Origin: Caprella mutica
Lineage: Eukaryota > Arthropoda > Malacostraca > Amphipoda > Caprellidae
DNA: 64,000 nucleotides
Assembly: GCA_947561585.1 (NCBI GenBank)
Contig: CANNZV010000124.1
Location: 186,001-250,000, forward strand
Direction of reading: 5' to 3'
The notes beneath the pieces were generated by a model. The model made no database searches. It was not told the origin of the DNA and saw only the letters and a program-made list of their open reading frames with translations. This document shows positions 40,801 to 55,800 of this stretch, in pieces; the first letter of the stretch is position 1, and every line of letters begins with the position of its first letter. Both the position numbers and the translations under genes were made by a program.

Positions 40801-43800
40801 GCAGTAATCGCCAGGAGTGGTGGGAGAACCTTCGTAACCTGGTGAACAGGACTCGCATCTTCTACCAGAGTAACCGTAAGGACAGTCGCAAGTAACTTGA
40901 CTGTCGCTATCTAGGAAGCATGATGTACCAAACCTTAAGTAAAAGAAACATTTTTCAAATTGAGAAAACGCTTAAAGAACAACTGATTAGTTACTATAGA
41001 ATGCAACAGAAACAACACATTTCCGAGGTGTGAATTAAAGATTGAGAGTTTACTAACTGGTTGCCAGGGTTGGTGAGGGGGCAGGGGCAAGGTAGGCAGG
41101 GAATTCCGTTGGCAGGATCTCCATACTCGTCTGTTCTACATTTGATATCAAGTTCGCAACGACCAAGGTAAGAACCATCTTGCACGCGGCGATAGTTAGG
41201 TGCACAGTCCTGTACATTGGAAACAAACTTTAATGATGCAAATCATTTAAATAACTAACACTAAGCCTCTCCTTATGGTGGCAAATTTACAAGCATGATG
41301 CTTATCATTAGATCAATTTCTGTTTAAATTTTATACTTACTTGGCAAGAAATACCAACGTATCCCCTGGGACATCTACACTGCTCCACATAGAAGGCTCG
41401 GCCTTGACTTGTCTGACCTGATCCAATGATGGCTGTGTCAAGCTGAACGTCCGATAAGGTAGCGTCTACGATGAGAGCATCGATGTACAGGGCTCTGAAA
41501 AAGGAAAGAACAGTAAACGCTGAAGTTCATGGCTACCTCTAGCTAACATCATTCTTATTCTGTTCATCACAAATTAAAATAGCATCAGATGTTTTTAAAC
41601 CTTATGAGCAGAAGCTCCACGTTCTCAAGAACCATCAGAATCTCCTCTCTTGTTGCAGGTTCCTGTGTCTCCACTCTGTTACTGAATTTATAGACTGATT
41701 TGTACCATTGACCGGGCCAGAACCTAACGTCTACCTGGTTCTCCACTCCTGCTTGCATAGATCGCTCACTCACATGCATGATAGTCATACCGTTACCCTG
41801 TAGTGAAATAAATGGTATTGTAATTAAAATGAATAGAATTCTCAAATACGATTAATAGTGGGGTTTGTATTCCCATTTGCTTACTCTAAGGATAACATCA
41901 GGACCATTCACTGGTGGACCAACTCTCTGTCCAGTGAAGAAGATCTTGTAGCGCAAGTAACCACCGTACGACTCGAGCATTGGACCTCTGTGAGTTTCGG
42001 GCATGCTGAAGTAAATGAGAAGATCACTGGGACCTCCAAGGCGAGTTCTGTCAGATACTTTTAGCTGAAACGAAAGTGAGAATGTTTATTTTGATATTTA
42101 AATTAATATATGAATGTAGTTAGGCTCAAAATATCAGTATAAACCTACCTCAGCTGATCCTATGAAGTTAGAAGACATGAACCTTGACTCTAGTGGGTAC
42201 TGATTATCTCTGACCATATATTTGCCCTGGATCTGATCTTGGTTGACTCCAACCAACTGGTAGTTGTTGAATGATGGAGGCGGCAACTAAAATTGGAACG
42301 TCAATTTATTAAAATTAATAACACGTTCAAAAACTATAACATTAGTATTACGGTCCTATGCAGTCTTCTTAAAGAATGATTCTTTACCTGAGATATGTAT
42401 TTATCTGAAGAGAAGCATTCATCTGTGACTCCGAAGCAGAAACAGTTCAAGCACTCACTGGGGGATGTGGCTGCGGCATTAAATGTTGGGGGTGCGCATG
42501 GAGCACTTATTCCAGTGACGGTGAGGATAGTATCGTGTACTACAAACACAGACCCCTTGATGTTGATTGCCTCGCAAGAGTATGCGCCTTGGTCAGTGGG
42601 CTGTGCATTTGGACAAGTCAAGGTGCCGAATCCATCATCGCTGCAAAAAAAGATACAAAAATGAGTTACACAAAGAACTGGCGATGGGTTTAGCCATTAC
42701 CTGAGTATATTTTATATACATTTTCACTTTCAGCGAATTCTGATGGAACACATCTTTCATATTTAAACAATTCGTTTTTTTTAAATAATTTGAAAGGGGG
42801 CGAATAAAATATTGTAAAAATCCTGTAAAGAAAATGAAGAATAGCTACTAAGAATAACTATAAGTTTATATAGAAAAAAAACGAATTACCTTGTCATTGT
42901 ACATTTGTCAGGTACGTGTCCCCAGTTGAGTCGCCAGATGACGGTAGGTGTAGGTACGCCCCTAGCGCGGCAAGTGAGGATGAAGGTTTGAGAAACTGCA
43001 ACAGTAAGTGTGCGGGGTGGAATGTCTACGAAGTCGGCTTTGCTACAGCCTAATTCATCTCCTTGGTCTTGACAATCTATTTCTCCGTCACAATGGAATG
43101 ATCTAGGAGTGCATTGCTCAACTGTAGGACATTTGAACTCCTGGGCATTGCAGAAAGATCCTTGGGAGAAAATAAGACAAAATATTAGTTACTACCTTAG
43201 AAATAAATGAACGTGAAAAATCAGTAGTGATCTAAATGGAAGTTTATTGAATGCCTGCATTCAAAATTCAAATTTTAACTTTTATAAATAAGCTATTTGC
43301 CCCGACACTTCTTGCTATCACCTCGTTATAATTTATCATTGCAGTTGCTTCACATTTAAGAAATACTCACCAGGTGGCGCTGTGCCACAGTTTCGCTCAT
43401 CAGATCCATCTCCGCAATCGTCGTCAATGTCGCAGATCCATGTTTTCAAGACGCATCGTTGATTGTCGCATTGGAATTCATTTGGTTCACACCCTAAGGG
43501 ATCTGGAGAAGTAGAAGATATTTAGTTTACTAATACTAAAGTAAATTGTTAATTATATGTTACAATCTTTGAGTGAAATAGTATAACTGACATCTGTAAA
43601 CATATTCTACTGAAATTTATGTTATTTAAGTTATAAATCGTAAATACGATCAAATCTAAGACATGCTTTCCTCATCAGCTTAGATTCTACGTCACTCACT
43701 GCATCTCATCTCGTCCGATGCGTCAGAACAGTCAACATCGCCATCGCAAACTTGATGTTTAGGAATACACTCTCCGTTCATGCAGGTAGCTTGGTTAACT

Positions 43801-46800
43801 CCGCATACTGAAGGAACAGCAGGTACAGCCGGTACGTTAACTAGTTGGGAGAGATGTCATACGATTAGCAAAAACAAGGCTACGCACAATAGATAACAAT
43901 TATAGATAAATATTTGCTATAGAAACAAGTGTAAAGATAGTTTTATTATATTAAGTAAATCACTTACTTACATAGTTCCATGTTACATAAGAGAAAGGAT
44001 AGAATAAGCATTAGAATCGAAAGACAAAAGAGTAGGTATTAGCAAAATTGTAACATGTTCTGATTTAGGTCCAGTACCTGAAAAGAGTGTGCTGGGAGGT
44101 ATAAACTCATAATTGGTTCCATTCCTCTTACTCATCATTACACCAGGAATGTGAACAGTGTTGAGCATTTCAAGGAAATATCCAATATCTAATTTATACT
44201 TAGTCTCACTAGTAGGTCTGGTTGTGTAAGAATTATCACTAAAGTATCTCTTTAAGGATCTAGATTGCAAACCAGGCGGTAAACTGGATGTCGTGGGTAT
44301 AACTACATCTGAACTATCACTAATTTTCATTTCTTTTGTTTGGTAGTTTTTGATAGAAGGATATATAGATGAGGGAAGCTTATTCTCCTCAATTTCAGTA
44401 CTGTGGTTCTTATCTTTATTATCGTTGCTTCTCTCTTGGTTTCGAAATTTTCTGTAACTCTGATTTTGCTTTATTCTATTGAGACCGTTTTTCTTCGAGG
44501 GAAATGTGTCATTTGAAACATGAATATATAAACCTACATCAAATTGTTGCATTTTAGAGTGCAATGGAAAGCTTGTATCGTTTGGGATTGTGTTTGGGAA
44601 CAACGGCAACACTAAGTTGTCAATATGTCTTCTTTCGAGCGAATTGATTCTTTTTTCTTTAGCTATAAATCCAATGCAGCATTAATTGGAAGAGAAAAAC
44701 GTAGAGTAATTATCTGACAAACAGGAAGAATTTAGAACATAGATTTTAGAAAGACTTAGGTACTTACATGGTTCAACTTCTAGGTAAACTGTCTTTCTAG
44801 CACCAGGAGTATTGGAAGAAACTCCAACTGCTTCACAGCTGTATGAACCAGCGTCTGCAACCTGTGAAAAAAATATTAGATCATAGCTACTCATAGCGAT
44901 ATTGGAATTGTTTTGAGGTTTAATAATCTTTTTGACTTTACCTGAATGTTAGGGATGGTAAGTCTGCCTCTTTCGTCAGAGTATCCAGCAGGCATGGGAC
45001 CGTTATCTCTGGACCACCTGACAGCTGATCGTTGACTTCCTTCATCTCTGCATTGGAACACAACCTCTCGACCTGAGTTAAATACTCTATTAGAACGAAG
45101 AACTGATGTGAAAGGAGGAAGGTATCTCTTCAACAAGATATTTTACTAACATAATCTAACTCATTTTATTGCATACATATCATCTACATCTGGCCACGGG
45201 GAATCTAAATTCATATTTTCTAAGAGAAATATGAGTGTTAGGCAGATTTCCCAGTGGCCAGTAGGTAGGTTGGTTGCCACTCTTACTCACCCTCCAAGAC
45301 TGAGAGGCAGTGAAATAATGAAAGAAAAGAGTGAATGTTTGAGGGTATCAAAGGATAACTTTAATTTGTCATGTTTATTTAGAGTGAAAAGAAACAACAC
45401 TCAAGTAGTGAATCTAAGTTATTAACCAAAACTAATCTCAAAGCTAGGTACAAACACAGAGAAATAGACAATAGAAATTATTTAAAGAGATTCTATAGTA
45501 GTGACTAGAATAATGTTATACTATTTCTAACTTCATATCACAGAATAGAGTAGATAAAACAATTAAGACGTTAAATACAATAAAACAGACTAGTGAATGA
45601 TAAATACTCTGAGTGAACTAGAGCATAGGAATCTAATGTTAGGAACTTCAAATAACTCCGTATAAGAACAGCAAATAGCGTTACATAAGAAAGCTAATTA
45701 TTAGCATAAGGTGGATTATTGCTCTACTGGCCATTTTTACATACTTTCTTGAAGATTGAATAATCGCAATTGTATTAATTAAATTAAGTCTCCTAAATTC
45801 TCTAAAGCTACAAAGTTATATGGAAGATGAAGAAATACATTTTATTTCTATTTAAACTATCATTTGTCATTCTATATTTACAGACTATGGGATTTTGAAC
45901 AGTTTTTAACATCTAGATTTCTAATAGTTTTAAAAATTAAGCTAGAATGACTAAAAGGCGAACATTATAGCGGTTAAGAAGAGTAGAGGGAGTGAACAAG
46001 AGAGTGAGGTTGAAGAACAAGGGACGGCAGAGGTAGGAGAGAGGGTGGTTAGGTCTTTGAATCCGAGGTTCACAACATTACTGCTAGTAGTCACATCATC
46101 ATTTCTCTTGCTCACAACATTAATAGTAGTGGTTAGGTATAAATCCCTAGAATTAAGTATTGGTCTCACACTAACAGGCTCTTCATCAGTAGCCTTAGGG
46201 TTTAACTTACTCTGCTTGATTTTCTGGTTATCGGGGTAGGTCATGAGTTTCAATCCTGTTCCTGCATCTGGATATCCTGTTTGGGATTGGAAGATAAAAT
46301 AGTAAGTACCTTGTAAAGTACAGGCAATTTCGTTCTAAATGAATATCTTTGTAAAAAACACAAAATAGATGAATGTGAAGTAGAAATATATAATGTTTTA
46401 TAGCTACTCTATAGTCAATATACCCACCACCTGTAACTTAGGCGTTACCATATTATAGTTTTCATTACTCAAATCACTTCCCTTTTGTTTCTTAATAATG
46501 CTTCGTTTTTATCAAACAATGTGAGTTATCGGTCAAAACTAATGAAAAAATTAAGTCATTATTTAGGGAATTTATACTTGATAAAATAATTGAAAAGACT
46601 CGTGAAACATAAATAGAAATCTAATTGAACGATATTACTTCAAAATAGAAGAAGTTACCTAACAAATAGATGATATTTTGTTATGAATAGATAACTAATA
46701 TCCCAAACCTGATGCAATATCTAACTTAGTTTACGGGGAAGGGTGTATTGATATCTTATTAGAGGATACAGCCGCTAAAATGGAGCGGAAAAAAACAAGC

Positions 46801-49800
46801 CACAAAATAACGAATATCAGCAAGGTATACAATCCAGGTTTATACTTATTGTACTCAAGCATGGGTCCTTTAAATTGAAACATGCTGCTTAATAATATTT
46901 TAGAGGTTTAGCTACTCACACTCTAATTTGATTGACACTGCAATTAATAATTTAAATATATAAAAAAAAACATCAGAGAAATAAAATGAAAATGAAATTT
47001 CAAACTTTAACACAACTCTAACATTTCCAACAGTTGTTTATGGTAAATTTAAAGCCAAACATTTAAATTCACACTAAAATGGGACAAAAATAATCAAGGA
47101 GAACTAAAATAAATCCGAAAGTTTGCCGGTAGTATTTGATTACCATTTAGGAAATATTTAAATATTCACTGATAAATTAGATTAAGTCTTAAAACTGGAG
47201 TGTCTATACTTATTTCTACGCTGCACTCTGACGTCAAAATCACACGAATGGTTACAATTTCCATAATATGGTTATTCTTTAACTAGTTATAGAAGTGTGT
47301 GGGACATAATCTAAAATAACAGAAGAGACATCGGGCAAACTTTCAGTTCTTTATTCAACAGCCAATAACTTTATTGGACCGCAATGCGAGTTTTTGGGGC
47401 CGAAAGTCACTCTTCTCAACCCGCAACCACTGCAATTCATGCAAAAGAAGCAAACAAAGCCTGGCGTTTAGGATCTTAGAACTAGAATTTATTTTCAGGT
47501 CATGTGACTGAAATGGGAGCTGCTGCGATTATAATTTAAATAGCGAAGCAGAGACCGTAGAGAGGATAGCCTCACCCCTATCGCAAACAGCTGACGACTC
47601 GTCAGAGTAATCGCGACAGTCGTACTGTCCATTGCACCTGGAACTCTTGGGAATGCATTCATAGGTTTCACGGCATTGGAACTCATCACTACGGCAGCGC
47701 GGACCTCCTAAGGATTTATTAGGTTAGTCTAGACATTAAATGAGGACAACGGATATTTTCAGCCTTTAATCGTAAAAGGAGGCTCTAGCACCTTTACATG
47801 TATCTATTTGATTGACTAGCTAAGTCACGAAATATCTTATTAAAGATCATAACTAATATCCAACCGTACATGTGTCTAATAAGTTCTGTAAACAAATACC
47901 AAGTAGGTATATTAGTAAGATAAGAATGATAAGATTGTAGGTACTTACCACAACCTATTTCGTCAGAGTTGTCATAACATTGCTGAATACCATCACATCT
48001 ATATTCTTCCAGAATGTACTGGCCACTGGCACAGCGGAAGCGTTCTGGAGAGAGTTAGTTAAATATTATTTTCAAAGTCACGAAACCTATATTCACTCCC
48101 AATAAAAAATAGCATCATAACATCGAATAAAATGCAAAAAAAATTGAAAGTATTTGTATTAAAAATGCATAATTATCATTAAACAATATTGGTAATTAAA
48201 CATAAATATAAGAAGTTTTATAAATAACAAAGTGTAGAAACGTACAGCCTAATTTTTTAATAACAACTTTAATTGAATTAAAAGCATTCATGCATTTAAA
48301 TTTACAAAAATAAAAAAATAATTAGTCAAAAAAATATAATGAAGAGCGAGGAAAAAATATTTTATTTTGAACAATAATGCACCACAAGAAGCAGCAGCTA
48401 ACTAGTGATCATCAGCTAACTAGTGATCATCAGCTAACTAGTGATCATCAGCTAACTAGTGATGAGAGAAGAAATGCATCAGCAAACTAGTGATGAGAGA
48501 AGAAATGCATCAGCAAACTAGTGATGAGAGAAGAAATGCATCAGCAAACTAGTGATGAGAGAAGAAATGCATCAGATAACTAGTGATGAGAGAAGAAATG
48601 TATCAGCTAACTAGTGATGAGAGAAGGAATGCATCAGCTAATTAGTGATGAGAGAAGTAAGCATCAGCTAACTAGTGATAATCAGCTAACTAGTGATGAG
48701 ATGAGTAATGCATCAGCTCGCTAGTGAAGGTAAAAAATGCATCAGCTAACTAGGGACATGCAGAGTTCCAAGTAAATATCATACGGGTTATTCCACACCC
48801 CCATTCATCAGAGGAATCAGGACAATCAGGTTGTCCATTGCATCGTAAGTATTTAGCAATGCATTGTCCCGACCCACACATGAAACTGCTCTTGGTGCAT
48901 TGGGGAAGTAAACCTGAGAAGGTAAGAAGAGAGATATGGTAGAGAGGTAAGAAGAAGAGAGATATGGTAGAGAGGTAATAAGAGAGATATGGTAGAGAGG
49001 TAATAAGAGAGATATGGTAAAGAGGTGAGAAGAGAGATATGGTACATAGGTAAGAAGAGAGATATGTAGGTGGAACAAGTGAGGAAAGCTACGAGAGTTA
49101 AAAGCATTAGTTGTTTATTAAATTAATGAATAGCTACCATTTATTACACCTGTCGTGGAAAATTTAATTAGTAATAGAATTAATCTTCCAGTATGGTTAG
49201 AAATTTAGGGGCATACATACCATGATATTTAAATTGTTTATCAAATTAATACATTAGTTATAAATTCAACCACAAACAACTTTAAAAAATGCAATAATTC
49301 ATTAATAATATGCTGAAAATAATTATTATAGGTTAGTAAAATTCAAAATACATTTTAGATGTTAATATCCCGAATCACTTCAATGGAGAAATTTTACTCT
49401 GCAAAAATTACGTTTTAATACATGCATTAATGTGATTTATTCCACCTGTAGAAGGAGCAGTTGGCGCTTCGGTTCTAGGTGTTGGTGCCGGAGTAGTGGG
49501 GTAAAGGGGGAAAGGAGAAGTGGTGGTACTGGGGCAAGAAGATTCGTCTGAGCCATCTCTGCAGTCAGAGTATCCATCACAGTACTGTACTGAGTTGATG
49601 CATTCTCCACTTCTGCACGTAAACTCGTAAAAGGGAGTGCAGTTACCTGGGTGATGAAAGTCTATCAGTTTCCGCTAACCTCTTTCAAACCTAGAAAAAA
49701 ACACCCCACATCTATGACACATACGACTTCTAGGAGGAGTAGTTGTGGTGGAGGATGGTCTCTCGGTTGTTGTGCTTGTAGCAAAGCAGTCGTACTCATC

Positions 49801-52800
49801 TGAAGCATCGAAACATTGTGGTCGGCTATCACATCTGTTCTCAGCTGGGATACACTGGCCATCATCACACCGAAATTCTGAAGAGCTACACTCTTCATAA
49901 GCTGTGAATCAATTGATAGATGAATCGACTTGAAAACATCCCAAAGGAAGTCTTAACTGGTTACATATAGTACAGAAAAATCAGGTAACTTAAACATTTC
50001 ACGAACATGGACAATCAATTTCATCAGAGTTATCGATACAATTAGCATATCCATCGCATCTGAAGTATGAAGGAATGCAGAGACCATCTGAGCAGCGGTA
50101 TTCTTCATTAGGAATGCACTGGTTAATTGTGTTGGAACCTGAAATGAAGTCAATATTATAAAAGAAAGAAAGAAAAATACATTGCATAAATCAAAAATAA
50201 AGTATGGGTTCGTCTTAATTTTCATTTAAAAACGTCTAGTGAATTATATTAAGAGGATAATAATTAAAGTTTAAAGGGGAGTGAATCAATACGCAGACCA
50301 CTTTGTAAAATGACCAAAACTTGTGCACATGTGAAACTGATGGTACAAATTTCAACCTCTCACCAAATATTTGTGTAATTTACATCATTCTGGATTTCCA
50401 AAGATTACAAAGATGGATTTATTTACTAAAACCATTTTGCTCTTCCTTTGATGACATTAGGTTACATATACATAATGACAAAATTCTGAGAAAGATAAGC
50501 CGAGTTTCATAAGCTGACCCCTTATGACATAGCCGACATAATCAAAGAATATCTAGTTCTAGATATTAGAAGAATTTTATGATTTAAATGTTCAGTAAAT
50601 GTAAACTTCAGTAATCAAAGTTGATGAGATCAAAATAAATCGGAAGATCATGAATAAAAACTATAAAAATACGGTTCAGGTTCAATATTTGGATCAGTGT
50701 TTCAAAGAACAAGAATAAAAATTACTAAATGTCCTACTTATAGACACAAGTTTCGATAAGTACTGTTGAACAAACGCAAATGGATAGAAAGGGGCTACTT
50801 TAATTTCATAATCTAATTAATACACTGCAATAAATTCAATAATAAATTGTGGAAGGAGAATGAAGCACGCACCACCGCAGTAGAGTTCATCCGACTGGTC
50901 AAGGCAATCTGGTCGACTGTCGCACACCACTCTCCTCGACACGCATTCGCCATTGTTACAAGTGAATTCGTGTTCGTTGCAGCCTCCCACCGGTAGTTCG
51001 AAGTCTGCTGGTGCCAATGATAAACTTATTCAAAGTATCAAATTGGTAGGAAGAAGAGCTTAAAGAAAACTACTTCATATGTACAAAAGACACTGCATGC
51101 ACATCATGAAAATTATGACATATAACAAATATTCAGCAGGAACCAAATGAAAATAAACAATCTACAGAATGAAAGAGGATGAACATTTTGAAACGAACCG
51201 TCGCAGTTGTACTCGTCTGTATCGTCAGAACAATCGTAAGTACCATCACAGCGGTAATAGTTTGGAATGCAATCTCCGTTATCGCATTGGAAGTCACTTG
51301 ATAAACAGTCAGTCACAGACAGGTCCGGTGAGCAATTAATCTCGTCAAAACCATCAGGACAGTCTGAGACTCCATTGCACCGAGCAGAGGATGGAACACA
51401 CATGCCACTTCCACACTGGAAATCATTACCAGAGCATATACCCTCTACAGAAGAGTTGGCTGGTGAGGAAGTAGTGTCGTTCTTACTCCCTGTGTGTGAC
51501 GCAGAGAATGTTCATCTCATATCAACCACAACTTTTAAATATGAGGCACGTGAAGGTACAAAATATATCAAATGAAAATGAAGACACGCTTCCAACCTGG
51601 AGTGATGGGTTTGTAGATATCGCAGTTCATTTCGTCCTCAGCGTTTTCACAGTCATCATACCCGTCGCAGAGTTCATCCCGTAAAATACATTCTCCGGTA
51701 GAACATCTATACTGCATATCTCCTAAGGGACACGACTGGGAGGCTCCTACATCCAAGTAATATTCAATTAATTAGGTGTTAATGAGGTCCATGTTATATC
51801 GTTAAGTGTTATCATATCTGATGAAATTAATTTAAAGATTTTTTAAAGGGGAATTTAGGATCCAAAGCGTCAGGTTTGTTCAGTGAATATTATCTTAATT
51901 TGATTTTTTCTTTTCAATTTATTATTGGACTCTCTCACAGGACAATTTAGATAGCATTCAACAACACACCTGGACAATTCCACTCATCGGATCCGTCTGG
52001 ACACTCTTCGTTTCCGTTACATTTCTCAGTGATGTAAACACACTCGCCAGAAGAACACTGCCACTGCACACTGTTGCATTTCACCCCTAATGAGTAGGCA
52101 ACTTTTGTTGAAGAGATCATTCACTCAGAGCAATCAATGCGTTAGTCAAGTTAAAACGAAAGCTATTAAGCACACACGCAACGAAAAAATCATGAAGCAA
52201 CCGATGCTATCCTGAATCAGTGTTTCTGAACAGTAGTCCGGAATTGGAATGAGTATCAGAAACTAAAGAAGTAAAAGTTCTTCCCATGTCATAACACCAT
52301 CTTCACATGATTAGTTGATCACACAAGTTAGATAGAGTCGAAGCACATTCGAAAGCCATTTTTTCGAACACAAATTGGTAGCTACTAAATGCAGGACCGA
52401 AGAATATGAATCACAAGACCAATCATTATTCAAAGATCTGAAGTTATTATCGGAATATGATGAAATGGAGGACAAATTACCATTCATTCAGATTAATGAA
52501 GCTTGCTAAAAATAAAATAGGAGTTATTAATTGAGAAGTGAGAGCTCTGGATACTTTCTGTAAAGTTAATCCGTTGGAAAGGTAGGAAAACGTTAGTAAA
52601 ATATGAAGACATAGAAACAGTGATGGCATGCACATAGTCCAATAATAAATACATGCACCTTAAAAGTTACGATATTTCAATTATATCAAATATATATATT
52701 AAATAGATAACTGAAAATAATTTATGGAATTCTAAGATTTCTACAAATAGGTATACACACTATTTGGAAGCGAAGTGAAAACTATGTTGAGTGCTCGATG

Positions 52801-55800
52801 CACGAATAGAGCCATTATAGTAAATGTTGTACAGTTAGTTCTCTTCACATCGCTCTATAAAATATGCACATTTTCAATCCAACTCACCGCAACCCTCTTC
52901 GTCTGAACCATCCGTGCAATCCCTGTAACCGTCACACCTCTGCCTCTCTGCGATACACTTATCAGCATCACCGCAACTGAACTCACCAACCACGCACTCT
53001 GAGGCGGGAAAAACACGGTGTGAGATCTAAATTCGATGGCTAATGTTGTATTGTTCATTGTAAATAATATATCCGTTCTGTGATGAGCTGCTAAGGCAGA
53101 CCGTGCTATTAATGAATTGGAATACAAGCGTATCAGTAGTTATTATCTAGTTAGTGACAATATAAGTAAAATGTGAAGTTAGATTGTAATCAATATTAAG
53201 GTATTCTACTGTAGAAAACAGATTCATTTACTTTCCTAATCAAGCAGGTTTATGTATCAAATTTGTTGATTATTGTTAAAAAAGTAATGGGTTTTCTCAC
53301 AAGAATGAGTTTAGATTGTCAAATACGTCCACAACTGACTCCCTTAGCTTAGATAATCAGACTAATTCTACAGAGAAGCTGAGTAATTGCAATGATTATT
53401 TGAAATATTTAAAGTAGAGGTTCTTTACTAAGAAAAATAGAAGCATTTAACCCAGCATGGTAATAAATTAATAATAATTGTAATCATAAGAAGATGAAAT
53501 GAGATCCTCTTTAAATAGTTAATGTTAGTGCTGCTAAAATTAATTTGGTTTAATTACAAAGTAAGACTTAATTCATTATGGATTCATAAGATGCAATAAA
53601 AATTGAAAATTATCATTTAATAAAAATGTGTAATTCATATATAGGTTTGTGGAAATATTACTAATGGTAAAATAATACAATATGATATATTTTACTATGG
53701 TTGGTTACGATGAATATAACTAAGATTAAACTAGTAAAATGTAGTATCCGTAATCAATAACAATGACGAAATCAATCGGAGGTAACTTGTAGAGATCAAG
53801 AGTCTTCAGAGCTAAAAAAGAGCCTATTATTAAGTTGCTCCGGTAGTAAGCTCAATGAAAATGTCAAATGTTAATAACTTTGATTAGTGTTAGTATCTAT
53901 CACAGAGAGTGTCTGTGTTCTACAGCAAACATATTAGACAATGTTGACTAGACTACCGTTACTAAAAGGTGCGTTGGTGTTAGGACTTAGGGTTGGTCGG
54001 TAGCAGGTTTTAGTGCGTTACTTTGGGTGACAAGAAGGTTTACCTCCAGCACTAGAATTACTGGTTAGAGAGCAGGAGAGTTCATCTGATGAGTCCAGAC
54101 AATCAGGTACACCGTTACACTCTAGATTACTAGCGATACACTCTCCATCGTCACAGTAGAAATCATCATCAGGGTTGCAAATTCCTTTCAACATAACCAT
54201 TGTGAATGAACGGTGATATTTAAATTAGGCAGATTGGTTATTATTCATTTAGTATCTAATGATTATTATTCGAAATGACTGTAGTGGGCAGTGCGGATAC
54301 AATGGGAAAAGTCACTCAAACTTCCACACTGAACCAACAGTAGCTGAAGAAGATTATTAGAGAATTCACGAGAGTAAAAACACCAGAGACGCTTCAGTCT
54401 TCGCGTATTATTGTGATTTGAATTAAGGGTTTTTATTAACGAATCTTATAAGTTATAGATTAAGTACTCACTGCAGTTTCTTTCATCACTTCCATCACTG
54501 CAGTCGGGAGTGCTATCACAGACCAGGTACTCAGGAATACAAGACTGGTCACTGCACTGGAATTCTGTTGCTTCACATTCTGCAACAAAGTCAAAGGTGT
54601 TCACTAACAGAAACAAATCACAATTTAGCTACATATTTTATTATCAAATTTACTTTACAGAAATTATTAAACGACTAAAATGTACGGAAAAATATTTTGA
54701 AAGAAATGAATTTTGTAGCTGAGAATATTTAATTTAACCAAAATACACATACATACAATTTCTGATGTTGATATACACTAGAGTATATACATAATAACAA
54801 ACAGATAAATTATTAAAGTTCTACACAGTAGATAAGAAAATCAGTGGAAAATTTGGAAGATATAAAGTGAAAAAATCAAAATTGATTAAAAATACTTACG
54901 TTCTTCCTGATAAAAATAAAATTATCAAAAGATATGGTTACCTCTTGCATTAAATTTTAGAATAGATAAAAGTTTTTTTGTTCAAGCAGTTCTAATTTAT
55001 TAAACTAGGCTTTATTATGACAATAATATGAACTATAGTAAATATTAGCTAGAAAAAAAAATGCCCTAAATATTGGATTTGAGAATACTTTGTTTCCATA
55101 TTAAATATTAAACTGTATAATTCATAGCTATTACCTTTTGAAACTGAGCTAAAAAAATAATGTAAACAAACTATAGCAATATTAGAAACTGCTTGAACGA
55201 AAATGACAGGAAAGAGACCTACAGAGAGAACATTACTCCTGACCTAAGTTACTACAGTCCTCTTCGTCAGTTCCATCGTAACAGTCGGCGAAACCATCGC
55301 ACTTCCAAGATCCCTCGATACACTCTCCATTGCTACATCGAAACTCTGAGTCGATACATGTTCTGTTCACTGTACCCACAGAAAGAAATCACGTAAGACA
55401 CAAAGAGCACGCTTTAAATAGATAAAAAGTTAATGAAATCACGTAAGTATGCAGACAAATAGAATGTACAAAATCATATAGAGTTTAACATACAGCGACT
55501 AGGTTACTAATCTAGAAAGTTGGAAAAGAAGTTAATTATACTAGCCACTATTCAGAATGAAAAGAAATCAATGAATAATATGCGCTAAGCAAGCAATTAA
55601 AATAATATTTTAATATGAGAAGATGAAACAGATTTAGTGACATTTAACGTAGAACCACGAAACAGAACCGAGAAGAGAAATGGGAAGGAATAATTGAGAG
55701 GAATTATGTAAATTGAAATTATTTGTGGATGAGAAAAAACTCTAAAGAAATGTAATTATTAGTAAAGTGACGCGGAAATATAGGAATTGCTGTTAATATG

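Noticed and set aside
48788..49107. Minus-strand open frames rich in Leu/Ser/Tyr
   Set aside because: They arise from the 25-bp pyrimidine-rich array running out of phase into the LDLa exon. The LDLa frame is the real one.
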